Source: Larix kaempferi
Lineage: Eukaryota > Streptophyta > Pinopsida > Pinales > Pinaceae
Length of the DNA stretch: 64,000 nt
Direction of reading: 5' to 3'
NCBI GenBank assembly: GCA_027924585.1
Contig: BSBM01000123.1
Span: 16,012,001 to 16,076,000 of the forward strand
The notes below the pieces were generated by a model, which was not told the origin of the DNA, ran no database searches, and saw only the letters and a list, made by a program, of their open reading frames with translations. How positions within the stretch are numbered: the first letter of the stretch is position 1; each line of letters opens with the position of its first letter. Below are positions 44,315 through 55,164 of this stretch, piece after piece. The position numbers and the translations under genes are program-made.

Positions 44315-44329
44315 TGGTATTAGAGCTAT
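44315..44329 (+). other. Primer binding site (initiator Met-tRNA type)
   Basis: TGGTATTAGAGCTAT directly after the LTR differs by one base from the usual TGGTATCAGAGC. Confidence 0.85.
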
Positions 44330-44784
44330 CTCGAAATAAGACATTGTCCAGCTGCAACTGCCTGAAGTGAAAACTAGGGTTTCTCTTCCGGAGGCTTTTC
44401 TCCACAGTTTGGCAGAAAAAGAAGGTCAAGGCAACTCATCCTAGGAGGGTGCATCTTTCCGTGGAAGCAGAATTCCGATTAAAGAAACTTCATTTTTGGG
44501 CCTACCACTACTGCTCGGGAAAAACTAGGGCATTAGGTTTTTGGTAGATCTGTCCACAGTTTCAGAAGAATAGTACCTTTGCTCAACTCGCCTTAGGGAG
44601 GCACATCTTTTCCTCCATTCAGTTTCTCAAGATCCCGAAGTTGGAAAATTACGTTTTCTCTAACAAACCCTAGGTCATCTTTAAGTTAGATCTCATAAGA
44701 CATTGAAGCAAGTAGTTGATTGGAGCATCCCAATTGGTAAGTCTTACTATCGTTATTTCCATTTGAGGTTCTCATTTTATCAAG

Positions 44785-45530
44785 ATGACAAACCATACCA
44801 AGCTTGAGAATAAGCTTGAAGGAGTAGATAACTTCCATGCCTGGAAGTATAGAGTGATGCTCATTCTAGAAGAGAATGAGTTGGACAATTATATCAAAGA
44901 AGAAGCTGGGGAGCCAAAGGGAGATGAAGATAAAGCCAAGCACAAGAAGAACTTGATTAAGGCCAAGAGGATCATTGTTGATTCCATCAAGGATCAGTTG
45001 ATCCCCCACATCTCATCTCTGCAAACTCCGAAAGAGATGTTTGTTGCACTGAAGAGATTGTTTGAAGGAAAGAACATTAATAGAAAGATGACCTTGAGAG
45101 CTCAACTCAAGGGTGTGAAGATGCAAAGCTATGAAAGCATTCAATCTTACTTCACAAGGGTCTCCCATATCAGAGATCAATTGGAAGCTATTGGAGATCA
45201 TGTTGAGAATGCAGAACTTGTAATGACCACCTTGAATGGTCTTCCAAGATCACGGGAGTCATTTATTTAAGGAATATGTTCCAGAAAGAAACTTATCAGA
45301 TTCAGTGCACTTTGGGAAACTTGCACTTAGGAAGAAACAAGGATTGAAGCCAGAGAAGAGAAGTTAGGTGAAGAAGATAATCAAGCTCTAGCAGCTCATG
45401 CTAAGAGAAGCAAGAAAGAAGATCATCATCACAAGTCTAGAAGATTCCACAAGGGTCAAAGACCTCCCAGAGATTACTCAAACTTCAAATGCTACAATTG
45501 TAATGAGATGGGCAGGGCCCGTAGCAAGAA
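44785..45530 (+). pseudogene. Copia Gag polyprotein, truncated
   Basis: Begins ATG with MTNHTKLENKLEGVDNFHAW and shows the UBN2-type copia Gag pattern (W..A..iI..si.d.l...I, then LKRLFEGKN, LRAQLKGVKM, YFTRVSHIRDQLEAIGD, LNGLPRSRESF). A TAA follows at 45268-45270. Decayed frames continue to EEKLGEEDNQALAAHAKRSK and a half zinc knuckle (FKCYNCNEMG) near 45487-45515, where the element is cut. The Gag forms the particle of the element; this copy cannot. Confidence 0.85.
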
Positions 45531-45539
45531 TTCACTATG

Positions 45540-46537
45540 GATGTTCTATTTGATTGTTTTAGTGCCTTTGGATGCCAACCAGATCATCCCATGCTTCAGT
45601 TTGTAAATTTTTTCTCATTATCATTATTTTTGTAAAGTCAGCGGGCAAATTTTTAATCATAATAGATGGAAATTATTCATGGATGCTATTACGGATTGAT
45701 CAAGGGTGTATGAGTAGTCACCTATAGTGGATTTGATGCTTCTGAGTTCATTCATGCAGTCATATGTGTATTTTGGGCAAGGGAGGATATTGAGTATTTA
45801 CAAAGCATTTCAACAATTTAATTAAAATAATTAATGTGACCATGGCATGGCAAGTAGAACGAAGGACTAGTGAATACCAAAGATTTGACTTGGATATTTC
45901 CAGTTGAGCTCTAGAGGCTCTCCAGACACACTTTTTCATGGGTTCTTCATCATTAGGCTTCTCACTTCATTTTTTGCCTCTCCCAGGTAATTCGCACTCT
46001 CTAGAGAGGGGTACACTTGTGGATGATGTACTTAGTGTTGTGTATCTAGTACCATGTGTAAAGTGTTGTTATGTCCCTATGTGGCACAACTTGGCCCCTA
46101 GGTGACTTTTATGATGTATTCTCATGTTATATCATTATATCATATGTACTATTTGGGCGTTATGAGGCAATTGGCCCCCTCCATAGTCTATTTGATCCAT
46201 GTGAATGTGAGATTAGAATCTCCACTATTGATTATCATTATATTATCATTTAATCTCAACCATCGATTAAAAAGTTGGTTAGAGATTTGGTCTCTCTCAA
46301 ATCTATTCAAGAGATAAGACCCCTCATTGTAAATTGACTTTGGCTCTTGGATCGAAGATAATAGAAATTAATGGTTGGGCAAAACACTTGTGTATCTTGT
46401 GGTAGAGTTTGGGATCTTGTTGTTCTTGTTTCTCTTTGACACTGGAGGTGGATCTTTGTTTTTTCCAGCAAAATTGTGGTGTTTTTACATTTGCTTGCAG
46501 GGAGTGCGATTTGGTGGAGGGAGTAGTGGTGGATAGA

Positions 46538-46576
<39 letters not shown>

Positions 46577-47640
46577 ATGTTGGTTAACAGGGAGTGATTT
46601 TGTGCCCTTGCAATTGTCATTTTGATCACAATCTCTCTTTGGATTTCTTTGCATGCAAATTGTCTTCTTGAGAATCAAATTGATTTTCGATTGTTTGGTT
46701 TCAGGAGGGCACACTTGGGCGAATTGGAAGCAAGTTGGGGCATCAAATATTTATCTCCAAGTTGGAAACGTTGGAAGCAAAGCATCAACTCTTGGCATCT
46801 CTCAAGATCTGGGTAAGCCTAACTTTTAATTTCTCTTGTATTTCACTCATTACATTGTTGGCTCTTAATAAAATTAATCAAACCCTAAATAATACTATAA
46901 TTTTTTTTTGTCTGTCATTTAACTTGGATTTTTAGTTTTTGGCAACCTAGGTATTATCTGGCATCCCCTAAATCTCCAAAGTGCCCCTAGGGCATCACCC
47001 TTTGGGACCCCATTGCTCGGATTTGAAGGTACTAATCAGTTTGAACAATTTGTACTTGGGTTTCTGGCTGTTTGTCTGGTTTTTGTGATTGGTTTTGCTT
47101 GCGATGTTTTCCTATCATGTCATCTGTCATCCAAGCAAATCAATTAAGTGTTAGGAATATTCTTATTGCTAATTAAATCATTATTTTGGATATTTCTAAA
47201 TTCGTGAGCTCAATCGCCCTAGTGTAGCGATTTATCCATTTGTACCTAGCACTCAAAACCTTTAAAACTTATATAGCTGTTGAGGAATAATCGATTCAGA
47301 TCATATCTCACTAAGTAAATCTTCAAATCTCCTAAGCATCACTCAATAGCTAATCCATAGTGATCTAGGCTTTTATCTTCAGGGTATCTCTGTATTAATT
47401 TCCCTAGTCTTTTGGGTATCTTGTTTGTCGGTCTTTACCACAAGGATAGGCCAGGGTCTCCCCCTTAGCCATATTCTTTTTATTTTGGCTTAAAGTGAGG
47501 AGTATCCTACTTGAAGTGACAACTGATCCATCCTCGGGGAGCAGGATCCTCTAGGGTCACCTCTTTAGCTGCGTATCTCCCTCTACCGTCCTGGATAGGA
47601 TACATTTTAGGGGCTTGGCTTATCTCCCTCTACTTTTTGT
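45540..47640 (+). mobile_element. Gypsy-type element, 5' region (family G, copy 2)
   Basis: Matches copy 1 from about 28370 onward: GTGTATGAGTAGTCACCTAT, CTCAACCATCGATTAAAAAG, a TATA-region CTATTCAAGAGATAAGACCC (about 46303) and the leader ending near 47620 (CTACCGTCCTGGATAGGATA). It truncates the copia element on its left. Internal pol is deleted so that the leader nearly abuts the integrase tail. Confidence 0.65.
46541..46573. repeat. (CT)n microsatellite
   Basis: About sixteen uninterrupted CT dinucleotides. Antisense Glu/Arg frames across it are artefacts. Confidence 0.97.
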
Positions 47641-47649
47641 TTTGATTAT

Positions 47650-48145
47650 GGCATTGTCTTATCTCATGCTTCTAAGTATTACCCGTGAGGAAATGATCTT
47701 GATGAATCAAGCAATAAGAATGTAATGACTATCATCAAAAAGACAATTGGAGATAATAAAAGAAGCTGGGATAACAAATTGAGATATGCTCTACGGGCCG
47801 ATAGAATAACAAGATAAGAAGCAATAGGAAAAATCCCATTTGAATTGGTGTGTGGAATGGAAGTAACATTGTCTATCCTTCTAAAGATTCTGGTGTACAA
47901 AGTCCTACAGTAGCATGCCTTAGATTCATATACAATCCATAATAAAATCGACCAATTGACAGAACTGGATGAAAATCTAAGAAGAGCATTCGATCACTTG
48001 GTACATCATCTAGAAAACACAAAGGGTCAGTTCCACAAGAAAGCTCGTTAGAGAAATTTTGAAAAAGGTGGTCTCGTCCTCATGTGGAACAAAATAAACG
48101 AAAAACTAGATAAACACGGTAAGTTTGAAAGTCTTTGGTAGGGTC
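47650..48145 (+). pseudogene. Gypsy integrase C-terminal remnant
   Basis: A plus-strand frame reads SWDNKLRYALRADRITR, KIPFELVCGMEVTLSI, then TIHNKIDQLTELDENLRRAF and KGGLVLMWNKINEKLDKHGK. This corresponds to the integrase C-terminal third of plant gypsy elements (W...L..AL.A.Rt..k..ig.sPf.LvyG.eavLP, then LD..R..a). Stops occur at about 47815, 47910 and 48049. It lies just after a family G leader, so most of gag and pol is missing. Confidence 0.75.
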
Positions 48146-48403
48146 TGTTGCCACCTGGTTTCACACCTGGGAAAACGTGGCAGAAGTCTTCAAGCTGCTG
48201 GTGTGGCCTTGGGGGCAAGCCAGAGTCAAGTGCTGTCACCTGAAACTCGACTCCTCTGTCTAGGCTTCGTCTAGGCTTACTCCTAGCGAAGCCAAGGGGG
48301 GTGGACCCTAAAAAGTGAAAATAAACTAAGGTGTCTAATCTATGAAAGACAAAACATCTAATCTAGGATTTAGAATATATTTGTAAACCAAGATCAATGC
48401 AGC

Positions 48404-48429
48404 ATATATATATATATATATATATATAT
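48404..48429. repeat. (AT)n microsatellite
   Basis: Thirteen or so TA dinucleotides. Confidence 0.97.
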
Positions 48430-48638
48430 GAAGCAAATATCATTCATCATCACTGTCATTTGCAAACATCCATCATTATCATTGTCATTTTAAAACATTC
48501 ATCATCATTTGAAATATAACAAGATAGACCAGTGCCAATAAATGGAGTAAAAAAGAATGCTTGAACTGAAAAGATAATGTTGTGCGATTGTTCTTGGCTT
48601 ATTTTATTTTTAATGTGGTAATGATCTTTTATTAAAGG

Positions 48639-48908
48639 TTGGTGGATTCCCGATATACACAAAGGTACAGGGAATATGTCCGGAATTCAGCTGTGTGGTT
48701 TCTCACTCAGACATTTGGGCTGGATCGGAGTCTCAAGGAGGTGTTCAGATGCTATACCAACGAGGGCAAGCCTAACGGTTTCCAAGAGGTCACTATCCAG
48801 TGTTATCCCATACCCTTTGAGAACTTTGCCCACAATAGAAGAATAGTCGTTTGTGCCGGATTTTCACAAGTAGGTGGTTTATTGGGGTGTGTTATAACCT
48901 ATTACTAG
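48639..48908 (+). CDS. Unrecognised ORF in the 3' part of a gypsy element, about 89 aa
   Basis: The frame gives DSRYTQRYREYVRNSAVWFL, TQTFGLDRSLKEVFRCYTNE and GFQEVTIQCYPIPFENFAHN. Codon use looks real rather than random, but no family is recognised. The position after an integrase remnant and before a duplicated polypurine-type tract (49006-49186) suggests a 3' accessory frame of the element. A host exon is an alternative, but no splice sites are convincing. Confidence 0.3.
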   Translation: MVDSRYTQRYREYVRNSAVWFLTQTFGLDRSLKEVFRCYTNEGKPNGFQEVTIQCYPIPFENFAHNRRIVVCAGFSQVGGLLGCVITYY

Positions 48909-49005
48909 TCACTAATCCCTTTCTGATGTGTGCCAACATGTTCAGACTGAGCTGTAGTGGCCATAGAGCATACCGGGAAAAGCCTCGGAAATTTTAAATT
49001 TTTTT

Positions 49006-49186
49006 AGAGCCCTAAGAGTCTCTTTTCGGGCCAGTACTCGGGCAAGCCCTTATCCTGAAACCTTACTTCTGGAAAGCAAGGGGGTGTTTTGAATCTAGAG
49101 CCCTGAGAGTCTCTTTTCGGGCCAGTACTCGGGCAAGCCCTTATCCTGAAACCTTACTTCAGGAAAGCAAGGGGGTGTTTTGAATT
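49006..49186 (+). repeat. Tandem duplication, about 91 bp, ending in polypurine tract
   Basis: Units 49006-49096 and 49097-49186 share AGAGCCCTNAGAGTCTCTTT through to AAAGCAAGGGGGTGTTTTGA with only three or four differences. Each ends in a polypurine tract of the sort that precedes a 3' LTR, so the element may have two tandem priming sites. Confidence 0.93.
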
Positions 49187-51190
49187 TGTAGAAAAAAAAG
49201 AAAATTGTAAAAAAAAATGTGAAAAAGCTAAGTCCTAAGTGAACTTGTGGCCCGCCAATGGAACGGACCAACAAGGTAAATTTTAATCCTAGTTTGATTT
49301 TATTAAATGCAAAAATAAAAGAAATAAATCTAATCTAACAATCACGCCATGAAAATAAGACGACACAGATCAACCCTTGGGGGATGGGGTGTGGGCGCTG
49401 GTTAGCCCACTTGCTCTTGTTTAATTTTCTTTACAATGAGATAGAGAAATGCCCCGGTCTTTTTAAAATGACTTGGTGGCTTACAATGCTGAAGAGAAAA
49501 GTAACTGGTTTGAAAAAAATGAAGTTTTGGGTACTCTGGATGGCCTGGATCTTCGATTTTTGGCTAGCACTTCCTCTTATCTGTTCATCTTCTGTTGCAA
49601 ACAAGCAAGCAAACTTTAGTATAAGATGCCCCAAAACACTTTAAGAGTGTCTTTGGAAACACCTCGTAAAAAACCAAAAAAAAATCTAAGTCTAAAACTA
49701 GTTAAAAATACAAGAAATTAACCAAGTAAGACAAGCGGTGAGGCTTGCTTACTTGGGATCTTTGCAAGCTTTATGAGCTGCAAATTCTAAGCTTTTGGAC
49801 AGCCAAATAATTTTTTTTAATCAGATCTAACACTACCCTTTAAACTCTTTGAAATTTTAATGATTTTTTTTTTTAACAAGTTTGAAAGGTGAAATGCTAG
49901 ATAATACAAGATCTAATATAATGGAAGATAAAGCTTTAAACAACTAGATTAGCATTCAAAGAGCAAATCTGATCTACTTAAGGATGTAAAGTCAGAATGT
50001 AAATCATAGATCTACTCTTTTCCAAAGTAACCAGTAACCAAGAAAACTTTTGATTTTAAGTTGAGGAAGAGAGAAGAGACAGAATGGCCCTTTGAAACCA
50101 AAGACTTTGGAAGCTTGAAAGTGGGAAACCGAGGGTGAGATCCACCAAAATGTGCACAAAAGAAGAAATGGAGAGCAAACAAGCTATCCTCCTCTTCACA
50201 CCTGTCAACCTGTAGCAAACAAAACTCATAGAAGAACCATCAAATTAGAAATGCACATGGTTAGAAATCAAAATAGTATGAGCATAAACAAATGAAACAT
50301 ATAAACTTTGAATCTCTAACCAATATGACAAATCCAAGAACAAATTAAAACAAACAAGATTAATTGTTCTTTCCCACAAAATCGTTACCAATCCTTCAAG
50401 CAGGCTAGTTGATGGCTGAAAGTTACATGCACAGAACTTGAACTTGCTACAAATTACTCCACATCAAGAGACCATGAAACCACTCACAAAAGTATCACAC
50501 ATATGGACCTCCAAAGTCTTTTTATTCATAAACAAAATAGCATAAGCTTACAATAAAATTATGCTCACTCTCCAACTAACTCAAAAGGGAGTGGGCAGCC
50601 TTGCTTTTATAGAGTAAATGGTCAAAGAGGGAGGGGGAATTTGTGGAGTGAGTGGTGGAGAGATAGGGGCTGCACACTCCTCCTATTTGGCTGCCCAAAC
50701 AGTAGTAAATCAGCTACATTTTAGCCCATGTGACAGCCCATGAAATGGGCTGCCAATTCCATAACTCGTGGGCACCTCCACTTACTAAATGCGCCCAAGC
50801 TAATAAAGGGGAGTCATGCCCATGTATTGGGCTGCCCATTCGTCATAAAACTCAGCCCAAATCTCTCCTAAAATAGTGCTGAGATAATTCAGACCTTAAA
50901 TTACTCAAAAAATAAATTAATTTTTTTATGACTTTTTTGATTGTTTCCCCATATTTTTCACTTTTTTTGGATTTTTTGAGAAAAGTGAAAAATAAATGCC
51001 TCAGCCACTATAGAAAGTGGGTTTAGAGGTAAGGTGGGTGCTCTGAGTTAGAAAACGAGCACCCCCAAGGCTAAAAAGACCCCTAGACCACACTTTTATG
51101 CCAATTACAAATTTTTTAATTAAATCAATAAAAAATGGCCCAATTACGTAAAAACTTTTTCGCCGGAAATTAAAAAACAACCTAGGGAGA

Positions 51191-51198
51191 CTTAGCAC
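51191..51198. repeat. 8-bp target-site duplication, left copy (hAT-4n)
   Basis: CTTAGCAC, repeated exactly at 52109-52116. Confidence 0.9.
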
Positions 51199-52108
51199 CA
51201 AAGTTTGAAAAATCGAAAACGGACTCGGAATCGGTCGAGGGTCAACTCGGAATCGGAATCGGAATCGGTAATGAATCGGTCATAAATCGACCGATTTGAA
51301 TTTAATGAATCGGTTTGCTCAAAAATACATAAAATATTTAATTTTTTTAAGAAAAACAACATTTTCAAGATTCTAATTCATGATTCCATAGCATTAGAAA
51401 CAAAATATCCAATCTCTGCTCATCCAAACAAAGCAATAAAAAAATTAAATGAATTTTTAATTTTTTAACTTCTGTTAATATGAAAAAATTAATTTTTAAT
51501 TTCCGTTTAAATTTTAACCTATACAAATTATGTTAAAAGCTAAAAAAAATTAAAATATTTGATTTCTGTTTAAATTTTTAAACTTTAAAATTAAATAAAA
51601 AAAACAAGTATAAATAAGCCTCCACAGTGCAGTCAGCACTCTCCCCGCTCCCCACACTGCACAATGCTGTTGCACACAGTCACAGCCACAGGCACTCACG
51701 AGCCACAGGCACTCTCGCACCAACTCCACCGGCGTCTGGCACCCTGCACACTGCACTCACGGCCCATGGCCACCTCGATTCTCCACTCCGCTCCAAGAGT
51801 TCAACAACAACTCTCCCGCAGCTGCTATCACGACCATTCACGGGCAGATGGGGTTGGGTTGGGGGCTCGGGAGGGTAGAATAGGTAAACAAATAAAAAAA
51901 ATTAATTTTTTTTTTTTAATGGCCCCATGGCCCACCGAAAAAAACCGACAGGTTTAAGTAAAAAATCGGTCTGACTGGACCGATTTTTTACTTAAACCGA
52001 TCGATTTGATGCTCCCGAACCGGTTTGGTGACCGATTTGAATCGGCCTGGCAATAAATTGTTGAATCGGTCGATTCCGATTCCGATCAGACCGATTTTTA
52101 AAACTATG
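51199..52108. mobile_element. Non-autonomous hAT element, 910 bp
   Basis: The left end CAAAGTTTGAAAAATCG and the reverse strand of the right end CATAGTTTTAAAAATCG match at 15 of 17 positions, with CTTAGCAC duplicated outside. Dense AATCGG / CCGATT arrays fill the first 110 bp and last 160 bp. The centre has a C-rich stretch (about 51630-51860) and no transposase. End sequence and motifs resemble hAT-2, suggesting mobilisation by that family's enzyme. Confidence 0.9.
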
Positions 52109-52116
52109 CTTAGCAC
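52109..52116. repeat. 8-bp target-site duplication, right copy (hAT-4n)
   Basis: CTTAGCAC, exact copy of 51191-51198. Confidence 0.9.
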
Positions 52117-52535
52117 ATGTCCATATGACTCAAAAATAATGCTTAGCATGTTCATATACATTGACCCATGGACTTTAATAATCCCCTAAGGCCCATTAAC
52201 CTCACCAGGCATTCTAGCTTTGGAGGAGCAGGAGAAAAACCCAAAAATTATGTTATGTACTAATGCAAGACATAATTAATAGGTGAAAAAACTCCTTGGA
52301 ATACCTGACTTAGTCAAAAAGTCCTAGGGAACCAAGTCCTTTACAAAACACCATGCTAGTACATTTTATTACAAACCCTACAGGGCCATGGACATGTGGT
52401 AAAAAAATAAAAAGGGGCCCTCGAAAAGGCCTGATGGACATCAAATCACTGAATATGAACATGTGACATGTTCAACTTGGCCTGCTCACCTGATAGTCCA
52501 ACTAAGTACAACTTAGCTGGTAACAGGGTCCATAT

Positions 52536-52652
52536 CAAATTGATGATGTTGCAGGTACTAACTCTTTTTATCTAAGTCATTTGAATGGAGATAAATTGTT
52601 GTCGCCTGTTAATAGGCAAGCCTTGAAGAAATTCTACACAAGTGATATCTAA
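52536..52652 (+). pseudogene. Gypsy Pol C-terminal end
   Basis: Open frame SFYLSHLNGDKLLSPVNRQA followed by LKKFYTSDI and a stop at 52650-52652. This matches the last residues of plant gypsy Pol (yyL..ldG..l..pvNg..LkkyY). Only 11 bp separate it from the outer end of LTR copy C, so the family L element probably inserted just upstream of this tail. Confidence 0.7.
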
Positions 52653-54980
52653 TGTCTTCAGGACATCCCTTGTACTATAGTAGATTTAGTTTCATTTGAT
52701 TTTATCATTTGCTTTACCCATACTTTGCACTTGTTGTTTGTTGCATTTGATTTTGATTTGAGCAATGCAAGACGAAAGTGTCTGCCTTCGATGCATTTGA
52801 TGATGTTGTTGTTTGAAGTGTGTGTAGGTCTATACTGTTAAATTTTTGTTAGGGTTAGGGTTAGATGCAGAGAAATAAAAAAATTTATATACTTGAATGC
52901 AGGATTAAATTCAACCAATATAATTTAAAACATAATTTTCATTTCTTTCAACTTTAACACTACCAAGTGGGTCCCCGTGTTAAAGCAATCTTCAGTAACA
53001 TGTAATCAACAGTAGTAGAATAGCATGTCTAATTCAGAAGAATAGGTTAGAATACTTACCTGGAGTGTGGGACCCTTCCTATTATATACTCAGAAAAAAT
53101 GAACTTTCAGAACTGACTATGCCTCTCAGAGGCAAGTCATCCAATAGGAACAATCTGACCCTTACTAGAGGGTAAGTACAAACCAGAGAGAGAGAGAGAG
53201 AGATGATAAGTTGAAGCAATAAATGTCAATGACAGTGAAAAACACAATGACAGTCCCATGACTCAAAACAAAAGGTCTGACCCAAAAGTTCAGTAAATAG
53301 AAGTAACTCAACAAAAAAAAAACTTAGTACTGTAGATCTGATCATAAACAAGGTTCCAACACATAGAACAGACCTAAACTAGGTCTCAGTATTCAGATCA
53401 GACACAAGATAACTTTACAGGGGTTACAGTCCTCTTCTAGTAGGTATGAACAGACCAACAAAACTTACAACCTTCACAAATATGTATTCAACAGTTAGAT
53501 CATACCCACAGTGGTCACGACCTTCACAAGCATGCACTTAGCAAACAAGTTCAAACCCACAGTGCACATAACCTCCACAATCAAGCTCATGACAAGCATA
53601 GAAAAGATATCAACAAGATCACGGATGGTGAAATAAGCACGGGTAGCAGAACTGAGCTTGAATAAGCTCACGGCTAAGTCACACGGACCCCAACAAGACT
53701 TCAGGAGACATAAAAAAATCCCCAATAATATCTCTGCTAGCAGATCGAACCCTAAGACTACTTCTGCTAGCAGATCGGACCCTCACAAAGGTTCATGGTT
53801 CAACAGGAAACAGATCTAGGGACCCACGGTTATGTCACATAAGGTTGGAAGGCTTCATATCTTATGAGCTAGGGCATGCGGCCTCCATGTGTGGACTCTT
53901 AGCAACCTGAAACAGTCCAACAAGGCTCACGACCTAGTCCCAAAAGACAACGGTAAGATCTCACTCAAGCCCTAGCAACAAATACCCTTGACGTCATCAA
54001 TTCAGATCTGAATTAAGTGAGTGATGGTCAACTTCAACAGATGGACAGCTTAAGCAGCAATATCAAATCTGAGATATTTGAGTGTGAAGAGAAGAAAAAA
54101 CTCCAGCAGGTGAGCGGCCTAGTCAGATGAGCACAAGTAACAGGAAGAACCCCTTTTCCCTTTGACGTCAAGCAACAGAAGAACCAGAGCTGAGATAAGT
54201 AATGATTCGATGATATCAAATGAGTAGATTAGACTTTATTAAATAGATCCTCAATGACTTCTAGAACCTCCATAATTTAAATCTTTATTTAAGTTAGGGT
54301 TCCATAGTTACAGGAAGATAACATAAAATAAAAGATAAAAAAATAAAAGTAAAAAAAAATTAAAAATAAGAATTAAAAAATAAAATAAAAGATAAAAGAT
54401 AAAAAATAAAAAATAAAAGATAAAAGAAAAAATAAAAAAAGAAAAAAAAAACAAAAGAGTTACATAAACATAAGTAGGGTACTAGGTTCAAATAAATAAA
54501 TAAAAGGTGAGGGTACAAGTACCAATATATGGTACAAGTTAAATCATGACCCAAAGTAACATAGGTGTGGGTAGATGACCCATAACCCCTAGAACCAAGG
54601 GCAAACCTTAAGTGTGGTCAAACAACCAAAGTACCTATAAGACCAAAAAGGTGGTACAACTCAAAGAGTAACTCGAAGTGGGTAAGTGACCTTGTTAATC
54701 ATAAGTCAAAGAACCAACAAGGTGTAAGGACCAAAAAGCTAACCAATCAAGGTGGGGTGTACAATCATCTCTCTCTCAAATGTACAAGTCTTCCAAATAA
54801 CCTGAAAGTTTATCATCACTGTGTAAGGAAGGGTCCACACGAATGATGTGATCATGTGGTCCTCTAGACTGCTCCTAAGGTAAAATGTTAGTGGCTTCAT
54901 CAAGGGTGGCTAGTCCCTTGAGAAGACCATCTAACTCAACCATCTCGGAGACCTAGGAGAAGAGGACATCACACATCATC
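52653..54980. other. Retroelement debris and AT-rich low complexity, no gene recognised
   Basis: Contains an (AG)n run (about 53187-53203) and an A-rich AAATAAAAGATAAA block (about 54322-54452). Short frames have no recognised domain. TAGCAGATCGAACCCT-like and TAGCAGATCGGACCCT (53738-53784) form a short tandem pair. Confidence 0.45.
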
Positions 54981-54982
54981 AT

Positions 54983-55153
54983 CTTGGTAACTGACCAAGT
55001 GCCTCCATTCTCAAGGAATGTCTCTTAGCGCAAGGCTAAGCTTCAGTCCCAGACTGAGTCATGTTGATCAACCTCTGGTCCTTGACCAGGTCCTTCATTC
55101 TCCTGGAGAATGGTCCTCAGCCTCAAGTTGAACTTTCAGTCCCAAATTGAAAG
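54983..55153. repeat. Cluster of seven short hairpins
   Basis: In 170 bp: CTTGGTAACTGACCAAG (54983), CATTCTCAAGGAATG (55006), CTTAGCGCAAGGCTAAG (55024), CAGTCCCAGACTG (55044), CTGGTCCTTGACCAG (55075), CATTCTCCTGGAGAATG (55096) and a CTTTCA / TGAAAG stem (55133-55153). Stems are 5-7 bp and loops 3-9. The palindrome GTTGATCAAC also occurs. The hairpins are unlike each other except for shared GGTC/GACC and CATTCTC/GAGAATG words also found at 59736-60046. Confidence 0.85.
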
Positions 55154-55164
55154 TTGATCAACCA

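Larger units (their letters stand above)
43713..45530 (+). mobile_element. Copia retrotransposon, 5' half (LTR, primer site, gag)
   Basis: A 602-bp LTR (43713-44314) is followed by the primer site TGGTATTAGAGC, a leader and a Gag frame from 44785. The element stops abruptly near 45530 inside the zinc knuckle, where family G sequence begins. It inserted into the gypsy protease at 43712 and was later truncated. The candidate target duplication is TATGC (43708-43712); its partner is not in the window. Confidence 0.82.
49400..52525 (-). repeat. LTR and 5' region, family L, copy C (reverse), split by hAT-4n
   Basis: Read on the minus strand from 52525 it starts TGTTACCAGCTAAGTTGTAC and repeats the landmarks of copies A and B, including AAAGCTAGAATGCC-like, CATGGACATGTG, a TATA-like box CTCTATAAAAGC (about 50613-50602) and GACTTTGGAGGTCCATATG. 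The 910-bp hAT at 51199 interrupts it. Internal sequence continues to about 49400 without a coding frame. Confidence 0.7.

Noticed and set aside
46307-46714. Glu/Arg repeat ORFs on the minus strand
   Set aside because: Produced by the (CT)n microsatellite.
48639-48908. Third exon of the methyltransferase-like host gene
   Set aside because: The sequence does not resemble the part expected after motif I and no splice sites in the needed phase (1) are evident.
54360-54554. Phe-rich minus-strand ORF
   Set aside because: Arises from the A-rich low-complexity block.
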